A stretch of 64,000 bases of DNA from Hibiscus mutabilis (Eukaryota; Streptophyta; Magnoliopsida; Malvales; Malvaceae). Every line of letters begins with the position of its first letter. The first letter of the stretch is position 1. The notes under the pieces are model-generated. The model was not told the DNA's origin. It did no database searches and worked only from the letters and a program-made list of their open reading frames with translations. The position numbers and the translations under genes were made by a program. The DNA lies in assembly GCA_019671005.1 (NCBI GenBank), contig CM033726.1, positions 5,401,213 to 5,465,212 of the forward strand, read 5' to 3'. Below are positions 1 through 11,250 of this stretch, one piece after another.

Positions 1-136
1 TTAGTTCCACTAATTTCCTTTTTATTACTTAATTTTGATTAATCAAAGTTATATAGAACTATCATGAGCAATACGAGGAGAAAAAATTAAAAATTGAATT
101 ACATAAAAGCAAAATGAAAAGGTGAAATTATCAGAC

Positions 137-550
137 CTGGATGCCAGAACAATTGAAGAGCTTACACAAATCTTGTCTGTTGATCACGTCACTGTAGATG
201 TATCTTCGAATCTTAATTTCAAATTAGATAATAATTCATATCAGTCGAAATTCCAACATATTAATTAACTATTAATTAAACTTAAGAAACATAACAAGTG
301 AAATGAAAGGGAATTCAAAAGAAATGACGATGTTTTTTTGTGTGTAATAATTTAAAGTAAAAGAGAGAACCTTGATGTACTTGTGAACAGCATGGGAAGA
401 GAGACAGTGGGAGCAAAAAGATTGAAGACAGTCGATGCAGAACCTGTCCAACTCGTTCTTCTTCTCCTTCGCATGGGTAACGCAGTTGTTGAAGAATATG
501 GTGTTGTACATAACAATCACCCATGGCGGCACTACTGAAAAACTACTCCT
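137..550 (-). CDS. PLATZ-family zinc-binding protein, partial (internal exons)
   Basis: Two exons of a PLATZ (plant AT-rich sequence and zinc-binding) transcription-factor gene are visible on the minus strand. The exon at 550-371 encodes the start of the domain: PPWVIVMYNTIFFNNC, then a His/Cys cluster with FCIDC, FCSHC and SSHAVHKYIK. It is preceded by a TTTGCAG acceptor and ends at an AAG/GTTCTC donor. The exon at 211-137 encodes IRRYIYSDVINRQDLCKLF followed by NCSGIQ, the usual second block, with TTAAG acceptor and CAG/GTCTGA donor; it is 75 bp and keeps frame. The rest of the domain (the NGAKV/LN.RPQ block and the last Cys cluster) must lie left of the window. No start codon is in frame in the first visible exon, so a short upstream exon is expected, which fits this family, but I could not place it. 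PLATZ proteins are nuclear and bind A/T-rich DNA. Family call is secure; function of this member is unknown. Confidence 0.82.
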
Positions 551-835
551 CTGCAAACACCAAGACAGAAACAGATAGAAACCATGAAATCAATGAAGAA
601 AATGGTGCCCAATTATTGCAGAATATATGGAAAATCAGTTGGTGTACTTGTTGGATTATGGGTGCATGCAATCTTCGGAAGGCCAAGGGGTTTCTCATGG
701 TGTTGGTTTTGGAGCAGATACTTACTTTTTTGGTTGCCGTCTCTGTCGTGGACATATCAGCTTATAAGCAGATGCTTAGATATTGGAACTTTATTAGATT
801 TTGGCACTTAAGACATGTCCATGTCAGCAGGGACG
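551..835. other. 5' flank or first intron of the PLATZ gene
   Basis: This stretch should hold the first exon and promoter of the PLATZ gene on the minus strand. An ATG on the minus strand near 583 reads out of frame with the PPW exon, so it is not an obvious start without another splice. Open frames on the plus strand here are antisense to the gene and have no recognisable domain. Confidence 0.4.
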
Positions 836-844
836 TAGATGAGC

Positions 845-1018
845 GGACAAAAATTTTCTGTCACTCTCTATGTCCTAATACTAAAAAATTAAATTTTAAG
901 TTATAATTTTAAATCGTACACACTAAAAAATATACTATTCCCCAATTCTCTAAACCCTAAACCTAAATTTTAGTGTGAGGGATAAATAGGGACACCAAAA
1001 AGGTAAATGATTCTATTC
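845..1018. mobile_element. MITE with 9-bp target duplication (family M1)
   Basis: A 174-bp element is flanked by perfect 9-bp direct repeats TAGATGAGC (836-844 and 1019-1027). A 9-bp duplication points to a Mutator-like origin. The ends are loose inverted repeats: GGACAAAAATTTTCTG on the left, and GAATAGAATC...TTTTTGGTGTCCC read from the right. The interior carries degenerate telomere-like words (TAAACCCTAAACC). Related copies are at 46891-59132 (split by a retrotransposon) and 62128-62354. Confidence 0.75.
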
Positions 1019-1042
1019 TAGATGAGCAGCTAGTACTCTCCG

Positions 1043-1270
1043 TATAAAAATCCTTGGCCTTTTTTGGTGTCCTTATATATGCTTCAAAGTTAAAAAATTA
1101 AGTTTAGGGTTAAAGATTAAAGTTGAGGGTCAAAGTTAAAAAATTAAGTTTAGGGTGTATGGTTTAGTTTTTAGGTTTATGGTTTAGAAATTAGGATTTA
1201 ATAGTTAGGGTTAAGGCTTGAGATTTGAGGTTTTAACTTTGGAGCATATATATATATATATATATATATG
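1043..1270. repeat. Palindromic MITE-like repeat rich in TTTAGGG-like words, ending in (AT)n
   Basis: The left part has TTTTTTGGTGTCC then ATATGCTTCAAAGTTAAAA; the right part ends TTTTAACTTTGGAGCATATAT, its inverted copy. Between them TTAGGG/TTTAGGG-like words recur. A run of AT dinucleotides at about 1245-1269 closes the element. It resembles family M1 but I could not fix its ends or find a target duplication. Confidence 0.5.
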
Positions 1271-2453
1271 ATCCTCTTATATATATGATCCTCTTATACT
1301 ATGTAAAACTTGAAAGTTTTACACTTTTTTGGATCGTTGGATGAAGACAAATAGATGAATGAGATTAACAGTAAAAAATGTTAAGATTGTCACTTGAAAA
1401 AAAATAAAGAAATAATCTTAGCCATTTATTATCATTATCTAATGATCAAAAAACGTGTAAAAGTATTTAAGTTTTATACAATATAAGTAAATTCTAACCT
1501 CTCTATATAAGTACACTAAAAAGGAATAAAATTTTTCTTTTTATGCTATTTTCTGTGCCCAACATCTTCGAACCACGTCTATACACTTTAAGTAAAGTTG
1601 ACAGCTTTTGATTTGTGTATGACTCTTGTTCAAAATAATTTTGATCATTAATTTGAAGATTTATTTAAGCTACAATAGCTTTGATCGACCATCGAATTTG
1701 GTGCACTCTCTGTTAGATTGTGATTATTAGCCTAGAATGTTGTTAGTTCTTACAATGATTCGAAGTTATATATAAAAAGAGAAACGTGTTTTAAATTTGT
1801 TTTATATGTTTCAGACAGGGCGAGGCTTAGTATTGGGGACCATTTCTCCTTTTTTTTATTGTTAAAAAATATATGAATATTTATTATTTTTAACATTCTA
1901 GTTAAATAATATGGTATTTTAGTCTGGCTTCAAATTTAGATAAACACACGCATATTTACGGACTACGTTGTTCAAATTAGGTCATCTAGCAAGAACAACA
2001 CTATTTTTTACTACCGGGACGACTCAGTAGGTTCATAAATAGTTATCTATTTAGACCTCTTAATTTTAGTTTATTTTGTTTTTTATTATTAATTATACTT
2101 TGTCCACTTGAATTGGTATCTTAGTTTTGTTTGTGACTATATATATTTAGAATATTTTTAAATCAATCAAAACTTGTTTGAAACTTTTTTATTTATTTAT
2201 GAATCTAGTTGAATTTAGTGTATTTGAAAACTCTCGATTACGCTTTTCAATTCTTAGGAAAGTGGATGAGAATTGATATAATTACACGGATAATTACATT
2301 CTTTAATTTTATAATTGATATTATTTTAAAATTTAAACTTATGTAATTGTTTAGTTACAATTTGTATTACCAAACATGATATAGAAAATTAAGATGAAAT
2401 TACACTCTTGAGTTAACATGTATAGGGAATTAGAATTCTTTGTAATTATATTA
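1271..2453. other. AT-rich intergenic DNA, no gene seen
   Basis: No open frame with domain similarity and no clear transposon termini were seen. The stretch is AT-rich with short homopolymer runs. Confidence 0.5.
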
Positions 2454-2461
2454 TCGTGTGA

Positions 2462-3569
2462 CAGGGGCGGAGCTCTCTTGGGGCCCAAGGGGCCTAAGCC
2501 CCTGTTATAAATTTTAAATATTTGATATATTTTGGTTTAATAGTAATTTGGTCCTTGTAAAAAATACGTATTTAAATTAAAAATATAATAATTAAATATT
2601 TAATCAAATAGAGGTCGAACTAAAGAAAGATGGGTTCGTGCCCCTCAAATTTTTTGATCTAATAACAATTTAAGTCTATATAAGTTTAAATATTAGACAA
2701 GGTATGTAATGACTCGGATTTCGAAATCCAAGGGTCGGGTAGCCCCGATGCTTAATGGGACCGAGACTCATTCGAAGATGCTCGATGAGAGATTCTGAGC
2801 ATGAGTGTATGTACCCGATGCTTAGTGAAACCGAGCCTCACTTAGAGTGTGTGTACGCGATGCTTACTGGAACCGGGCCTCACTCCAGATTTGTTGGTAT
2901 TATACGTATGATTGCTATGTGAGACTTTCTACGTTCTTATTGATTGATATATGTTTAGGCGGCTATAGACAACGCCATATTGATATGATGTTATTGTCAT
3001 GTTGTTATCTTTAGTTGCATGCTCTTATTTATGATTTGCATGAAGCATGGTTGAGTGTATGTGTATCCACTGAGCTTCGTTAGCTCATCATTCAGAATTA
3101 TTGTTTCCGTTCGTAGGTTTGTAGGTTGACGTGCATTGTTGGAGCACCATCGAAGTAGGATTACAGCACCGACTTGTCGTCCGAGTACGGTACTAGAATA
3201 TTGGGCTATGTACTCGTAGGACCTTATGTCGTATTGTAACTCTTATTTTAGATTTTAAATTATGAGTCGAATGCTTTTAATTATGTATTTTTTAAATGGA
3301 GCTCCCATGTAACGTTTTTAACTATTTATCTATGTCAAATATTTGAACTTGATGGATTTTATAAAAATAAATGTGGCTTGGGCTAAATCTAGTTGCAAAA
3401 TTTTATGGCAATGGTTTGAGCTTGAGGGCCAATTATGACATCCGGATTGAGGGTGTTACAAAGTAGACATTGTCTCCTGAATTTTGAGTTTAAATAGTTA
3501 ATAAGCCTTTGTATTTTTAAAATTTAATATTTTGGCCCCTCCTAATGTTCAATCTTGGCTCTATCTCTG
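2462..3569. mobile_element. Non-autonomous hAT element, copy A, interrupted by a solo LTR
   Basis: The element is bounded by perfect 8-bp direct repeats TCGTGTGA (2454-2461 and 3570-3577), the size expected of hAT transposons. It starts CAGGGGCGGAGC and ends GCTCTATCTCTG, an imperfect inverted repeat. Without the solo LTR at 2705-3460 it is about 347 bp, nearly the length of copy B at 5232-5582, with which it aligns along its whole length in opposite orientation. It has no coding capacity. Confidence 0.82.
2705..3460. repeat. Solo LTR inserted in hAT copy A
   Basis: A 756-bp sequence begins TGTAATGACTCGG and ends GGGTGTTACA. It is flanked by 5-bp AGGTA (2700-2704) and AAGTA (3461-3465), a duplication with one mismatch. 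Copy B of the host hAT lacks it. There is no internal retrotransposon sequence on either side, so it is a solo LTR left by LTR-LTR recombination. On the minus strand it begins TGTAACACCC, like the Tekay/Del-type LTRs elsewhere in the window, so it was probably inserted in that orientation. Confidence 0.75.
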
Positions 3570-3594
3570 TCGTGTGACTATTAAAATTAAAGAA

Positions 3595-3850
3595 AATGCT
3601 TAGATACACAATCCTTTCGATTTTAGGGTTTAGGGTTTTAGTTTAGGGTTTAGTGTGTAAGGTGTATAATTTAAGGTTTATGTTTAGAATTTAGAGTTTA
3701 GGTTTTAGGGTACTAGAGTTTGGGGTTTAGGTTTAAAATTTTATAGAAGGGTTGTGTAATTTTTTTTACACTTGTGTAAATTTTATAGAAGGGTTTAGGT
3801 TTTAGGGTGCTGGGGTTTGAGATTTAGGTTTAATAGTTAGAGATCCATTC
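3595..3850. repeat. Degenerate TTTAGGG-like repeat, family M2 copy 1
   Basis: Many TTTAGGG/GGTTTAGG words are mixed with AT-rich spacer. The segment TTTTATAGAAGGGTTGTGTAATTTTTTTTACAC is the inverted counterpart of the left end of the repeat at 6190-6380. The words are dispersed and mutated, so this is not a telomere array. Confidence 0.5.
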
Positions 3851-5223
3851 ATTGATCTAGTGATCTTATATCATCCGTTTTACTCTGTGTGAGTTTAAAT
3901 CCTGACATTTACCTTGAGAATATTATAGTAACCAAACATTCAGAATAATATTTTCAATTTAATTTGCACATTAAACAGTGATTAAGGCTGTTGAACCGAC
4001 ACGACACAATCCACAACCAACACAGGGATGCATAGTACTGATGTGGTTGGGTGTGTACATGGAAATGGCATGGGGAGATGGGGTTTCTTGAATTAACCCT
4101 TTAAAACATGTAAACATTCTACAAATTTTCCAACACTTGATTTCATTAAATTAACACCAACAACCAGCAGACATTTACTCCCCACACCAAAAACCGACTG
4201 TATGGCTTTACATCAGATATTCATTCTTTCAATTCATGGCCGCTTCATTTATATCTCCCACTTCAATTTCCTTTGCTTTTTCCAGATTTTGCCGATGAGT
4301 GCTTAAATTCCGATCGCTTCAATTTTGCACCTACCTCACCTAACCTATCAGTAAACCTCCCACCGAATGTGTACATATCAGACTAATTACATCTCCAAAC
4401 CAAATCCTTTTTTTAGAGAAATTTTTCATTAATTCATCATCTGAGTTATTGTTGGAGACCAGAAAATATATTCAAGAAATGTGTCCCTTAACTGCGATCG
4501 AAACCGATCTACAATCGATCTGTATAAGTTTAAAGTTTAGGGTTATTAGTATATATATAGTTGAATTAGGGTTTTGGACTTTAATTATTACCATTATTGT
4601 TGTATGTATATGGCTCTGAATTGAAGCAACCTAGATAGCAAGAACAGGTGTATAGCTGAGGAAAATTAAATATATAATTTATTAATGAAATTGGTTCAAG
4701 TGGTAAACAGTTTGATAAGAGTACGAAACTTTGTGAATATAAAAAAATCACATATGAATACTCACCTATTAAAATCAGGTGTACGCCGTAAGTTGATTCA
4801 GATTACTCAAGCAAAAAACTGAGAAATAGATATGACAACAACAACAGCAAAAATTCATTCCTGGGAAATAAGGACGGCCAGTGCTGGAACAGTGAAAGCT
4901 ATAACGAGAAATTAAATAAGAAGGGTTTGTGGAGGGGGGATAATAAATGAGGAGGAAAGAAGCACGTCGTGCATTTTTTATAGCGAGAGATGAGTAATAA
5001 ATTACTTGGGTACTTGCTTGGGGAAAAGAGAGGGGAGAGTGGGACGCTCATTCTTTTCAGCTCTCACTATTGTGGAAGAGGAAAATGTATTTTTTTTTAA
5101 TTTATGGGTTGTAGTTTGATGTATTCATAATAAAATTTAATTTAATTTATTGTCATATGTTTAATTTAAATTAAGACACATTATAAAAATTAAAAGTGTT
5201 TGTTGAGATAAAAAAACCTTATT
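3851..5223. other. Intergenic, no gene recognised
   Basis: No coding region was recognised. The part from about 4140 to 5080 is less AT-rich and less repeat-like than its surroundings, with CT-rich and GA-rich stretches such as a purine tract near 4930-4970 and 5020-5045. It could hold a non-coding exon or old promoter, but nothing supports a gene model. Confidence 0.4.
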
Positions 5224-5231
5224 ATTAATAT

Positions 5232-5582
5232 CAGACACGAAGTCAAGTTCGAACATTAGGCGATTAAAATAATAAATTTAAAAATATACTAATTTATTAA
5301 ATATTTAAACTCAAAATTCAGAAGAAGAAAAAAAATCTCTAAATTGTTTGATATTTAACATTATAGGGACCTAAATTGTTAGTGAAACAAAAATTTTGAG
5401 GGTACGGACTCATCCTTTCTTAATTCGTTTATGCTTGATTAAATATTTAATAAATTCTTATATTTTTTAATTTAAATACTTATTTTTATAGGGGTCAAAT
5501 TACTATTAAACCAAAAATTATAGATGTTTAAAATTTATAACAGATACTTAAGCCCCTTTAACCCCAAGAGGCTCCGTTTCCG
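5232..5582. mobile_element. Non-autonomous hAT element, copy B (intact)
   Basis: A 351-bp element lies between perfect 8-bp direct repeats ATTAATAT (5224-5231 and 5583-5590). Its ends are CAGACACGAAG and GGCTCCGTTTCCG. Read on the minus strand it aligns with copy A at 2462-3569 except that the solo LTR is missing, so it serves as the empty-site reference for that insertion. Confidence 0.82.
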
Positions 5583-6189
5583 ATTAATATATTAAATAAT
5601 TAATCTTTTAAATTATTTACAAATATATTGTTCCCCTTCCCTCTCTACAAAATTTCACATTACAATTATTTTTAAATCAAATTTTTATTTGAAAATTACA
5701 CGCATACCTTTCTAAGAAAATGTGTTTTGGAGGTTTAAAAATATTTTTTTCATGCAAACATATCAACAAAATTATTTTTAAGGATTTATAAATATTTTTT
5801 TAAAGGATTCCTGCGAACATATCAACATAAAGAACTTCCCTATCAGTGATGAAATGAAACATTTTATTTTGACGGGACAATTACAAGTAATTTTAGCAGT
5901 AACTTTATCTATAAAATTACATATATTTGTATGTGATTTTATGGAACAAAATATAGACCTATAATGCGAATGAAATTATAGTGACAGATCTTAACATTCA
6001 ATTTGTAGAAGAAACTCTTAAATTAGGTAAATTAATAAGAATTGACCCTTAAAAGTGTTTAAAATATTATGTGAGATTGTTAAAAATAAATTTTGAAATA
6101 AAAACTCAAGAAACAGATTAATTTTGTGTGCGTATATCAATTATATATTGTCAATGTTTTATTGGTTTTGAAGTATGAGCTACATTTTA

Positions 6190-6385
6190 ATACTTTAGCT
6201 GTGCAAAAAAAAAAATTACACAACTCTTCTATAAAATCTAAATTCTTAAATCTTAAACCCTAAAACCTAAATCATAAACCCTAAGATCTAATTCTAAATT
6301 CTAAAGCATTCAACCTAAACCCTAAACCTTAAGTTTAACAAGCTTATGCAACATAAAGTTTACACATTTGTGTATCAAATTTCTT
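6190..6385. repeat. Degenerate TTTAGGG-like repeat, family M2 copy 2 (inverted)
   Basis: The left end GTGCAAAAA...TTACACAACTCTTCTATAAAAT is the reverse complement of part of the repeat at 3595-3850. The interior has CCCTAAAACC and CCTAAACCCTAAACC words. The right end is ACACATTTGTGTATCAAATTT. No target duplication was found. Confidence 0.5.
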
Positions 6386-6400
6386 TTCATTTAAACATTT

Positions 6401-6680
6401 GGCTTAAAGACATTTTTAGGACCCTTGGGAGCTAGTTTGACCAAAGTAGGACCCAAAATCCTATATTTTCCGAACTAGCACCATTATAGTGAACTTGCCG
6501 CATCGACTCGATGAGTTCCAAAAATATATTGTTTTTTATTTAAACTCGCCGTAGACGTACGGCGAGTTTCAATTAATTTTTTTAAAATATCTGCTTTAAA
6601 CCTTAAACACGAGATTAACCTAATCCTAAATCAAACTCGACGTAGGGGCACGACGAGTTCCCTCTGACTTAACGGCATTC
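6401..6680. repeat. MULE terminal inverted repeat, left
   Basis: This arm pairs with 23010-23291. It contains the words AACTCGCCGTAGACGTACGG and CTCGACGTAGGGGCACGACG, recurrent 'CTCGCCGTNNNCGTACGGCGAG'-type short palindromes. The arm also carries an insertion of about 50 bp relative to the right arm. Confidence 0.7.
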
Positions 6681-7107
6681 TAGAGCTAAACATAAAGACG
6701 TTTGGAATGCATTAAACTCGCCGTGTATGCACGACGAGTTTGGTTTAGGATTAGATATTAAGATTTAAACCGAAAGTGTTATAAAGTTTGGGTTATAAAT
6801 TATGTAAGTGGCATTTAATTTTTTTAAAAAAATAACAAAAGTTTTGAAAAAGTGTTTTATTAAAAATTAAATTTGTAAAATTTTTAAAGTATCTAACATT
6901 TTGTAATTGTATTTTAGTGCACAAATATTTTAATTAGTAAGTTGTATAATGTTTTAAACAAAATGTAGAAGTTTTACTTAATTATTTAATTTCTATATTA
7001 TAACCCTTTAGGTAAATTATGCAGTGGTGAAAAGTTAGATCAAAGTGAAGTTTCATAGTAAGATTTTGTTAAAATATGGGTACTTAGTAAACAATAAAAC
7101 AACATAT

Positions 7108-7184
7108 TTATGTTAGAGATGGACAGTTTGGCATTCTATGATCTGAAAGTCTACAATTCCCACAGAGTCTAGGTTGTCCAGTGA
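7108..7184 (-). pseudogene. MURA transposase C-terminal zinc knuckle (fragment split by solo LTR)
   Basis: On the minus strand this encodes TGQPRLCGNCRLSDHRMPNC and then PSLT and a TAA stop at 7110-7108. The CGNC....H....C spacing is the CCHC knuckle at the C-terminus of MURA transposases. Its upstream part lies 14.4 kb away at 21566-21860. Deleting the solo LTR and one 5-bp target copy joins the two parts in one frame without a stop at the junction. Confidence 0.78.
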
Positions 7185-7859
7185 TGTAACACCCATAACG
7201 TATACTCGTAATACGAATATACATTACAGATGCTACTAAAACATGTACTGAAAATTGGCTTAAATATATATTTTTTATATCGGTAAATAGCACTTTTCAA
7301 AATTTTCATCTGAAAACATTTATAGACAATCGTAGCTAGTTTCAACCCTGAATTGGTTTATAAAGTATAAAATTAAGTTATTTGAAAAAAAACTTTATTC
7401 AGGGTGAAAACGTCGCTCATTGCCTAGATCCTTTATTGTTTATGAAAATTTTACGTGATAAGGTTTAAACGTTGAGTCAAACCATTTTACTTTCATCGTA
7501 CCAATAACATTATTTCATTTTCATACTTCATAATTTCTTATGCTTTCATATTTTTAAATTTTATACTTTTAAAGCTTGCCAAACAGTTCTTTGAAAATAT
7601 AATTACATGCCCACTAGTACTTGACTATTTTAAAGATGTACGTACTTTCACTTACCGATAACTTGACTTCCAAATGAGTGGCTCCTCCTCGCTAACTCTA
7701 ATCTGAAGAACCTACGTGTGAAATAAAACACACGCTAAGTACGAACTTAGTGAGGCAATAAAATTTATGTATATAACATGAAATAATGAAATACAGTATG
7801 TCATAATAAAGTGCATTTCATTTTTCTCTGTAACATGGCAAGTATTTCACATTGAACTT

Positions 7860-8230
7860 ATATCATGTATCTTTTTTTATACTCATTATGTAACATACTT
7901 CACGATTATGTAACTTACTTTCATAATATCATATATCATAACATAGTCAAGCTTTTATCATATAAACATTTGCATGATATGTATTCTATCATGAACATAC
8001 ATTTATTATGCAGTCATTTGCATATACTTTATCATGATCATACTTTGTCAAGCAATCATTTGCATATCATGTATTATTTCATATACTTCATGTGTCATGT
8101 ATAGTATAGATCATGTATCATCACTACCATATGATTCATGTATCATCAATATCATGTATCACCATTATCATGTGATTCATGTATCATCATGCAATCATTT
8201 GCATGTTCGTGATTTATCATATAACCTTCT
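7860..8230. repeat. Irregular ATCATGTATC/TCATTTGCAT short-motif repeat in the solo LTR
   Basis: The words TCATGTATCATC, ATCATTTGCAT and TATCATGTAT recur many times with irregular spacing. They make chance open frames on the plus strand with His/Tyr-rich peptides that are not real proteins. Confidence 0.55.
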
Positions 8231-8322
8231 TGTATTATTATTATTAACGTGTTTGGCTAGAGGCCCATGGAAACCTCGTAGCCTATCTGCACCATAGTGC
8301 TTTGTAGAGTACGTACTCGGGA

Positions 8323-8394
8323 GGACGCTCTTTGCTCCTCATATAAGGACACTTTTTGCTCCTCATATAAGGACGCTCTTTGCTCCTTATATTA
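8323..8394. repeat. 24-bp tandem repeat, three copies
   Basis: Three adjacent 24-bp units begin GGACGCTCTTTGCTCCTCAT, GGACACTTTTTGCTCCTCAT and GGACGCTCTTTGCTCCTTAT. They lie inside the split solo LTR. Confidence 0.85.
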
Positions 8395-8486
8395 AAAACA
8401 CCTCGCTAGTGCCATTTGCACCCCATGGTGTATCTTGTTTCATTTTAATCTTGTCATTATCCATATTTCATGTATGCATAATGCAT

Positions 8487-10005
8487 TGTTGCGCGTAATA
8501 AGTGCTACGCAATTGTGCAAGTATACACGTCGCAAGTTATAGTATAAAAGATATCGTCTCCACAGGGATTGGTGCTACTTCAAGAATCTAGTCTCTTGCA
8601 CTGTAAAAAGTAAAAACACAAATAAAAGATTATAGAAGTTTAACTAATCTAGAAAGCAAATAAGTAAAAGAAAAGATGAATTCAATTGAGAGAGATAGGC
8701 TAGGTTATCGTGAGTTGAGGTGTGATAGCCGATTGGATTGTCTTGGTAAAAGAGTGCACGGGCAACTCAGTTGCCATGGCAACTTGCACAACGGGGTTGC
8801 CTTGGCAACTAATCGATGGTTGCCTGGGAAACTAGTTGGGCAACTACTTGGGCGTCTGGGCAGCAACTTCAAGGTTCGGCGGAGCGTTCTTCAATGGTTT
8901 CTTCTTATCCCTAAGTCGAAACTCTAGCTACTTGTGTATGCCTTGATAATACATCCCTGCGTGAATCAAGGGTGAACAACAACCAATCTTGCGCTCCTCT
9001 TAGCCGTTGAAATCCTTAACTTATTCCTAAGCCGGATTAATCTTCACCATCATTGGATTGCATAAAGATCATATTCATTCGTTTCTTGAATCTAACTCTC
9101 CCGATATTAGATAAATGGATGAAATCACGAGATCCTCTCCCAATTCACTCGCAAGCAATAATAAGAACCAAGAATGAATAAACCTTGAAATAGAAAAGTG
9201 CAAACTCTTATTACCTAAACAAAAACCAATAGTTTCTCACAACCATAAAACACAATAACCATAGCCAAGTAAATTTAGTTCATGGCTAGGTTCCAAAGAA
9301 ACACAAAATAAACAATCCCTAGCATTAACCCAATCGAACAAGGAAGAAAAGCTGAAGCTTGTCGAAAATTCCCCTTTGCTTCCTCTCTTGGTCTTGTCGA
9401 AATTCCCTCTTGCTCTCTCTATGCAAGTTGTCGAAATCTCCTTGCTATTTATAGGGCTAGGCCAAAGTCCTTCTTTGAGGAGGAGTTTGAGTTGGAATTA
9501 AATTATCTTTAAAGAATATAATTCTTTATTATAATTTTATTCCTATTAGAACTTCTCCTATCTTCTTGGAATTTAATTCTTCTTTAATCTCTGCATGGCA
9601 ATCAAATTCCTTTGGGCTTGGGCCTTGCTCCATGTCATCTTGGGCTTGTAAAGTCATTAATTTCGACATCCCTATTGCATTTTGTCTTTGTCGACAAATG
9701 CCATGGCAACTGGCTCGGCGTCTCCTTCATGCATTGCCCTGGCAACTAGCTCGGTATCTCCTTCATGCATTGCCCTGGCAACTAGCTCGGCATTGCTTTG
9801 GCAAGTGATCCTGCACATACACACACAAAGCACACCAAAGCAGCATCTTTTCCACAAAACTGCCAAGTTATGTAATCAAGCTCAACGATGGAAGGAAACA
9901 TGGATTAATGCATGAATAGCTAATTATGCAACTAATATGAGCCTAAGTCTAACAATAATATGAGTAAAAAATGGCAAGAAAAATAGTACTTTTGAACACT
10001 TATCA
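8487..10005 (-). repeat. Athila 3' LTR (left)
   Basis: A 1,519-bp LTR, TGTTGCGCG...ACTTATCA on the plus strand, i.e. TGATAAGT...CGCAACA in element orientation. It contains several imperfect palindromes of the type TTGCCNTGGCAACT around 8770-8850 and 9700-9805. In element orientation, position 9461-9455 reads TATAAAT (plus ATTTATA), a plausible TATA box. Open frames inside are not genes. Confidence 0.93.
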
Positions 10006-10020
10006 CACCCCCAAACTCGA
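10006..10020 (-). other. Polypurine tract of the Athila element
   Basis: Directly next to the 3' LTR the plus strand reads CACCCCCAAACTCGA, which in element orientation is TCGAGTTTGGGGGTG followed by the LTR start TGATAAG. This is the expected plus-strand primer site. Confidence 0.75.
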
Positions 10021-10290
10021 ACTATTGCTTGTCCTCAAGCAATGCAAACTCATAATTACCTGCCAAGACTTCAATTTTCACAAACTTAGCTTTGAACTTG
10101 ATTTCAATTCTCTGAACCGGGGCACAAAGTATGATTATAATTTTATTTTTCGGAAAACTGAGGAGTTACTCGGAATCAAACTATAATGCTTGTGAGTGTG
10201 TGCGGAGTTGTGTGCAAGTTGATTTTTCGGATCCTATGCAAACAATAGGTTTTCAAATTACTTTATTGGGTTCTTTTTAACATGTTTTAA

Positions 10291-10475
10291 CTAGAGCCAA
10301 TTTCGGGCACCTCTAGTGTTTTATTTTTAGTTTTCTTAAGTTAATTTAATCGACTAGAGCCGGTTTCGGGCACCTCTAGTTAAAATTTTTTTTAACCTAT
10401 ACTAGAGCCAGTTTCGGGCACCTCTAGTGATCCTAAGTTTTAGCACATGCTAGAGCCAATTTCGGGCACCTCTAA
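10291..10475. repeat. Four copies of a 26-bp palindrome-ended motif
   Basis: Copies at 10291-10316, 10354-10379, 10402-10427 and 10450-10475 have the pattern CTAGAGCC(A/G)(A/G)TTTCGGGC followed by ACCTCTAG (the last ends CTCTAA). Spacing is 63, 48 and 48 bp. The ends CTAGAG/CTCTAG are inverted, so each could form a small hairpin. They lie in the non-coding stretch between integrase and the 3' LTR of the Athila element. Confidence 0.85.
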
Positions 10476-10781
10476 CATTCATCCAATTTTTATTCTAATC
10501 CCCCAATTTGTTAATTATCAACCTAAGTTTACTAGAATTCCTTAAATCAATCAAACCACAATAGTGTTTCATCAAATTTAGCATCATAGTAAAATTCTAA
10601 GTTTTTCCATGGCTATCCTAGAAAAAATTCTATCAATTAAGTGCATTGGCAAAGTCATCATCGAATATTCATCAAATCTAAGCAATTCTTGTTCCAATTA
10701 AAGGCATGGCAAGCAATTTATGTATCCTAAATGTAATACTTAAGATTAATGTAACTAAACATGGTAATTACTAATAACAAT

Positions 10782-10797
10782 CCCCCCCAAACTCGAG
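10782..10797 (-). other. Second polypurine-tract-like sequence
   Basis: The plus strand reads CCCCCCCAAACTCGAG, nearly the same as the true tract at 10006-10020. The similarity continues a little (CTTGTCCTCAAGCAATGC versus CATTGTCCTCAATGCATGC), so a segment was duplicated. It lies about 780 bp upstream of the 3' LTR in element orientation. Confidence 0.55.
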
Positions 10798-11250
10798 TGA
10801 GGCATTGTCCTCAATGCATGCATAAAAATAACGAAAAATAAAAATAAAAATAAAAATGCATACGAGGACTTACTCCGAGAGTTCGTCATCGTAGATGATT
10901 AGTTTCCTTCTAGTTGGCGTCTTGATTTTCTTGCTTGAACGCGATGGTTGTTTTCTTGTTGAAGATGTTTTCCTACTTGGTTTAGAATTCCTTCTTTATC
11001 TTGAACTTCCTTTCCTACAATTCAAAAACAAATCAAATAAGGATTAAAATTAAAGATAAACTAATAAAGAAAATAAATAAAGATATGTAATAAGATTCTT
11101 AAACTAAAAAAACTCTATCCTAAAACTACTTAATAATCAAAAAAAAATCGGAAAAAAATAAAATACTTAAATAGTCGAGAAAAAAAAATAAAAAAGTAAA
11201 AATAAAAAATAAAAAAATAATAAAAATATAAGAAAAAAGGGAGAGCATGC

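Noticed and set aside
523..906. 127-codon open frame on the plus strand
   Set aside because: It is antisense to the PLATZ exon and runs into a MITE; no domain is seen.
1080..1240. Telomere or interstitial telomere array
   Set aside because: TTTAGGG-like words are mutated and spaced, without a regular 7-bp period, and sit inside MITE-like repeats.
7865..8297. Open frames rich in His, Tyr and Leu
   Set aside because: They come from ATCATGTATC-type repeats in the solo LTR.
10291..10475. CRISPR-like array
   Set aside because: Four 26-bp units with unequal AT-rich spacers in a plant retrotransposon; there are no cas genes, and plants have no CRISPR.
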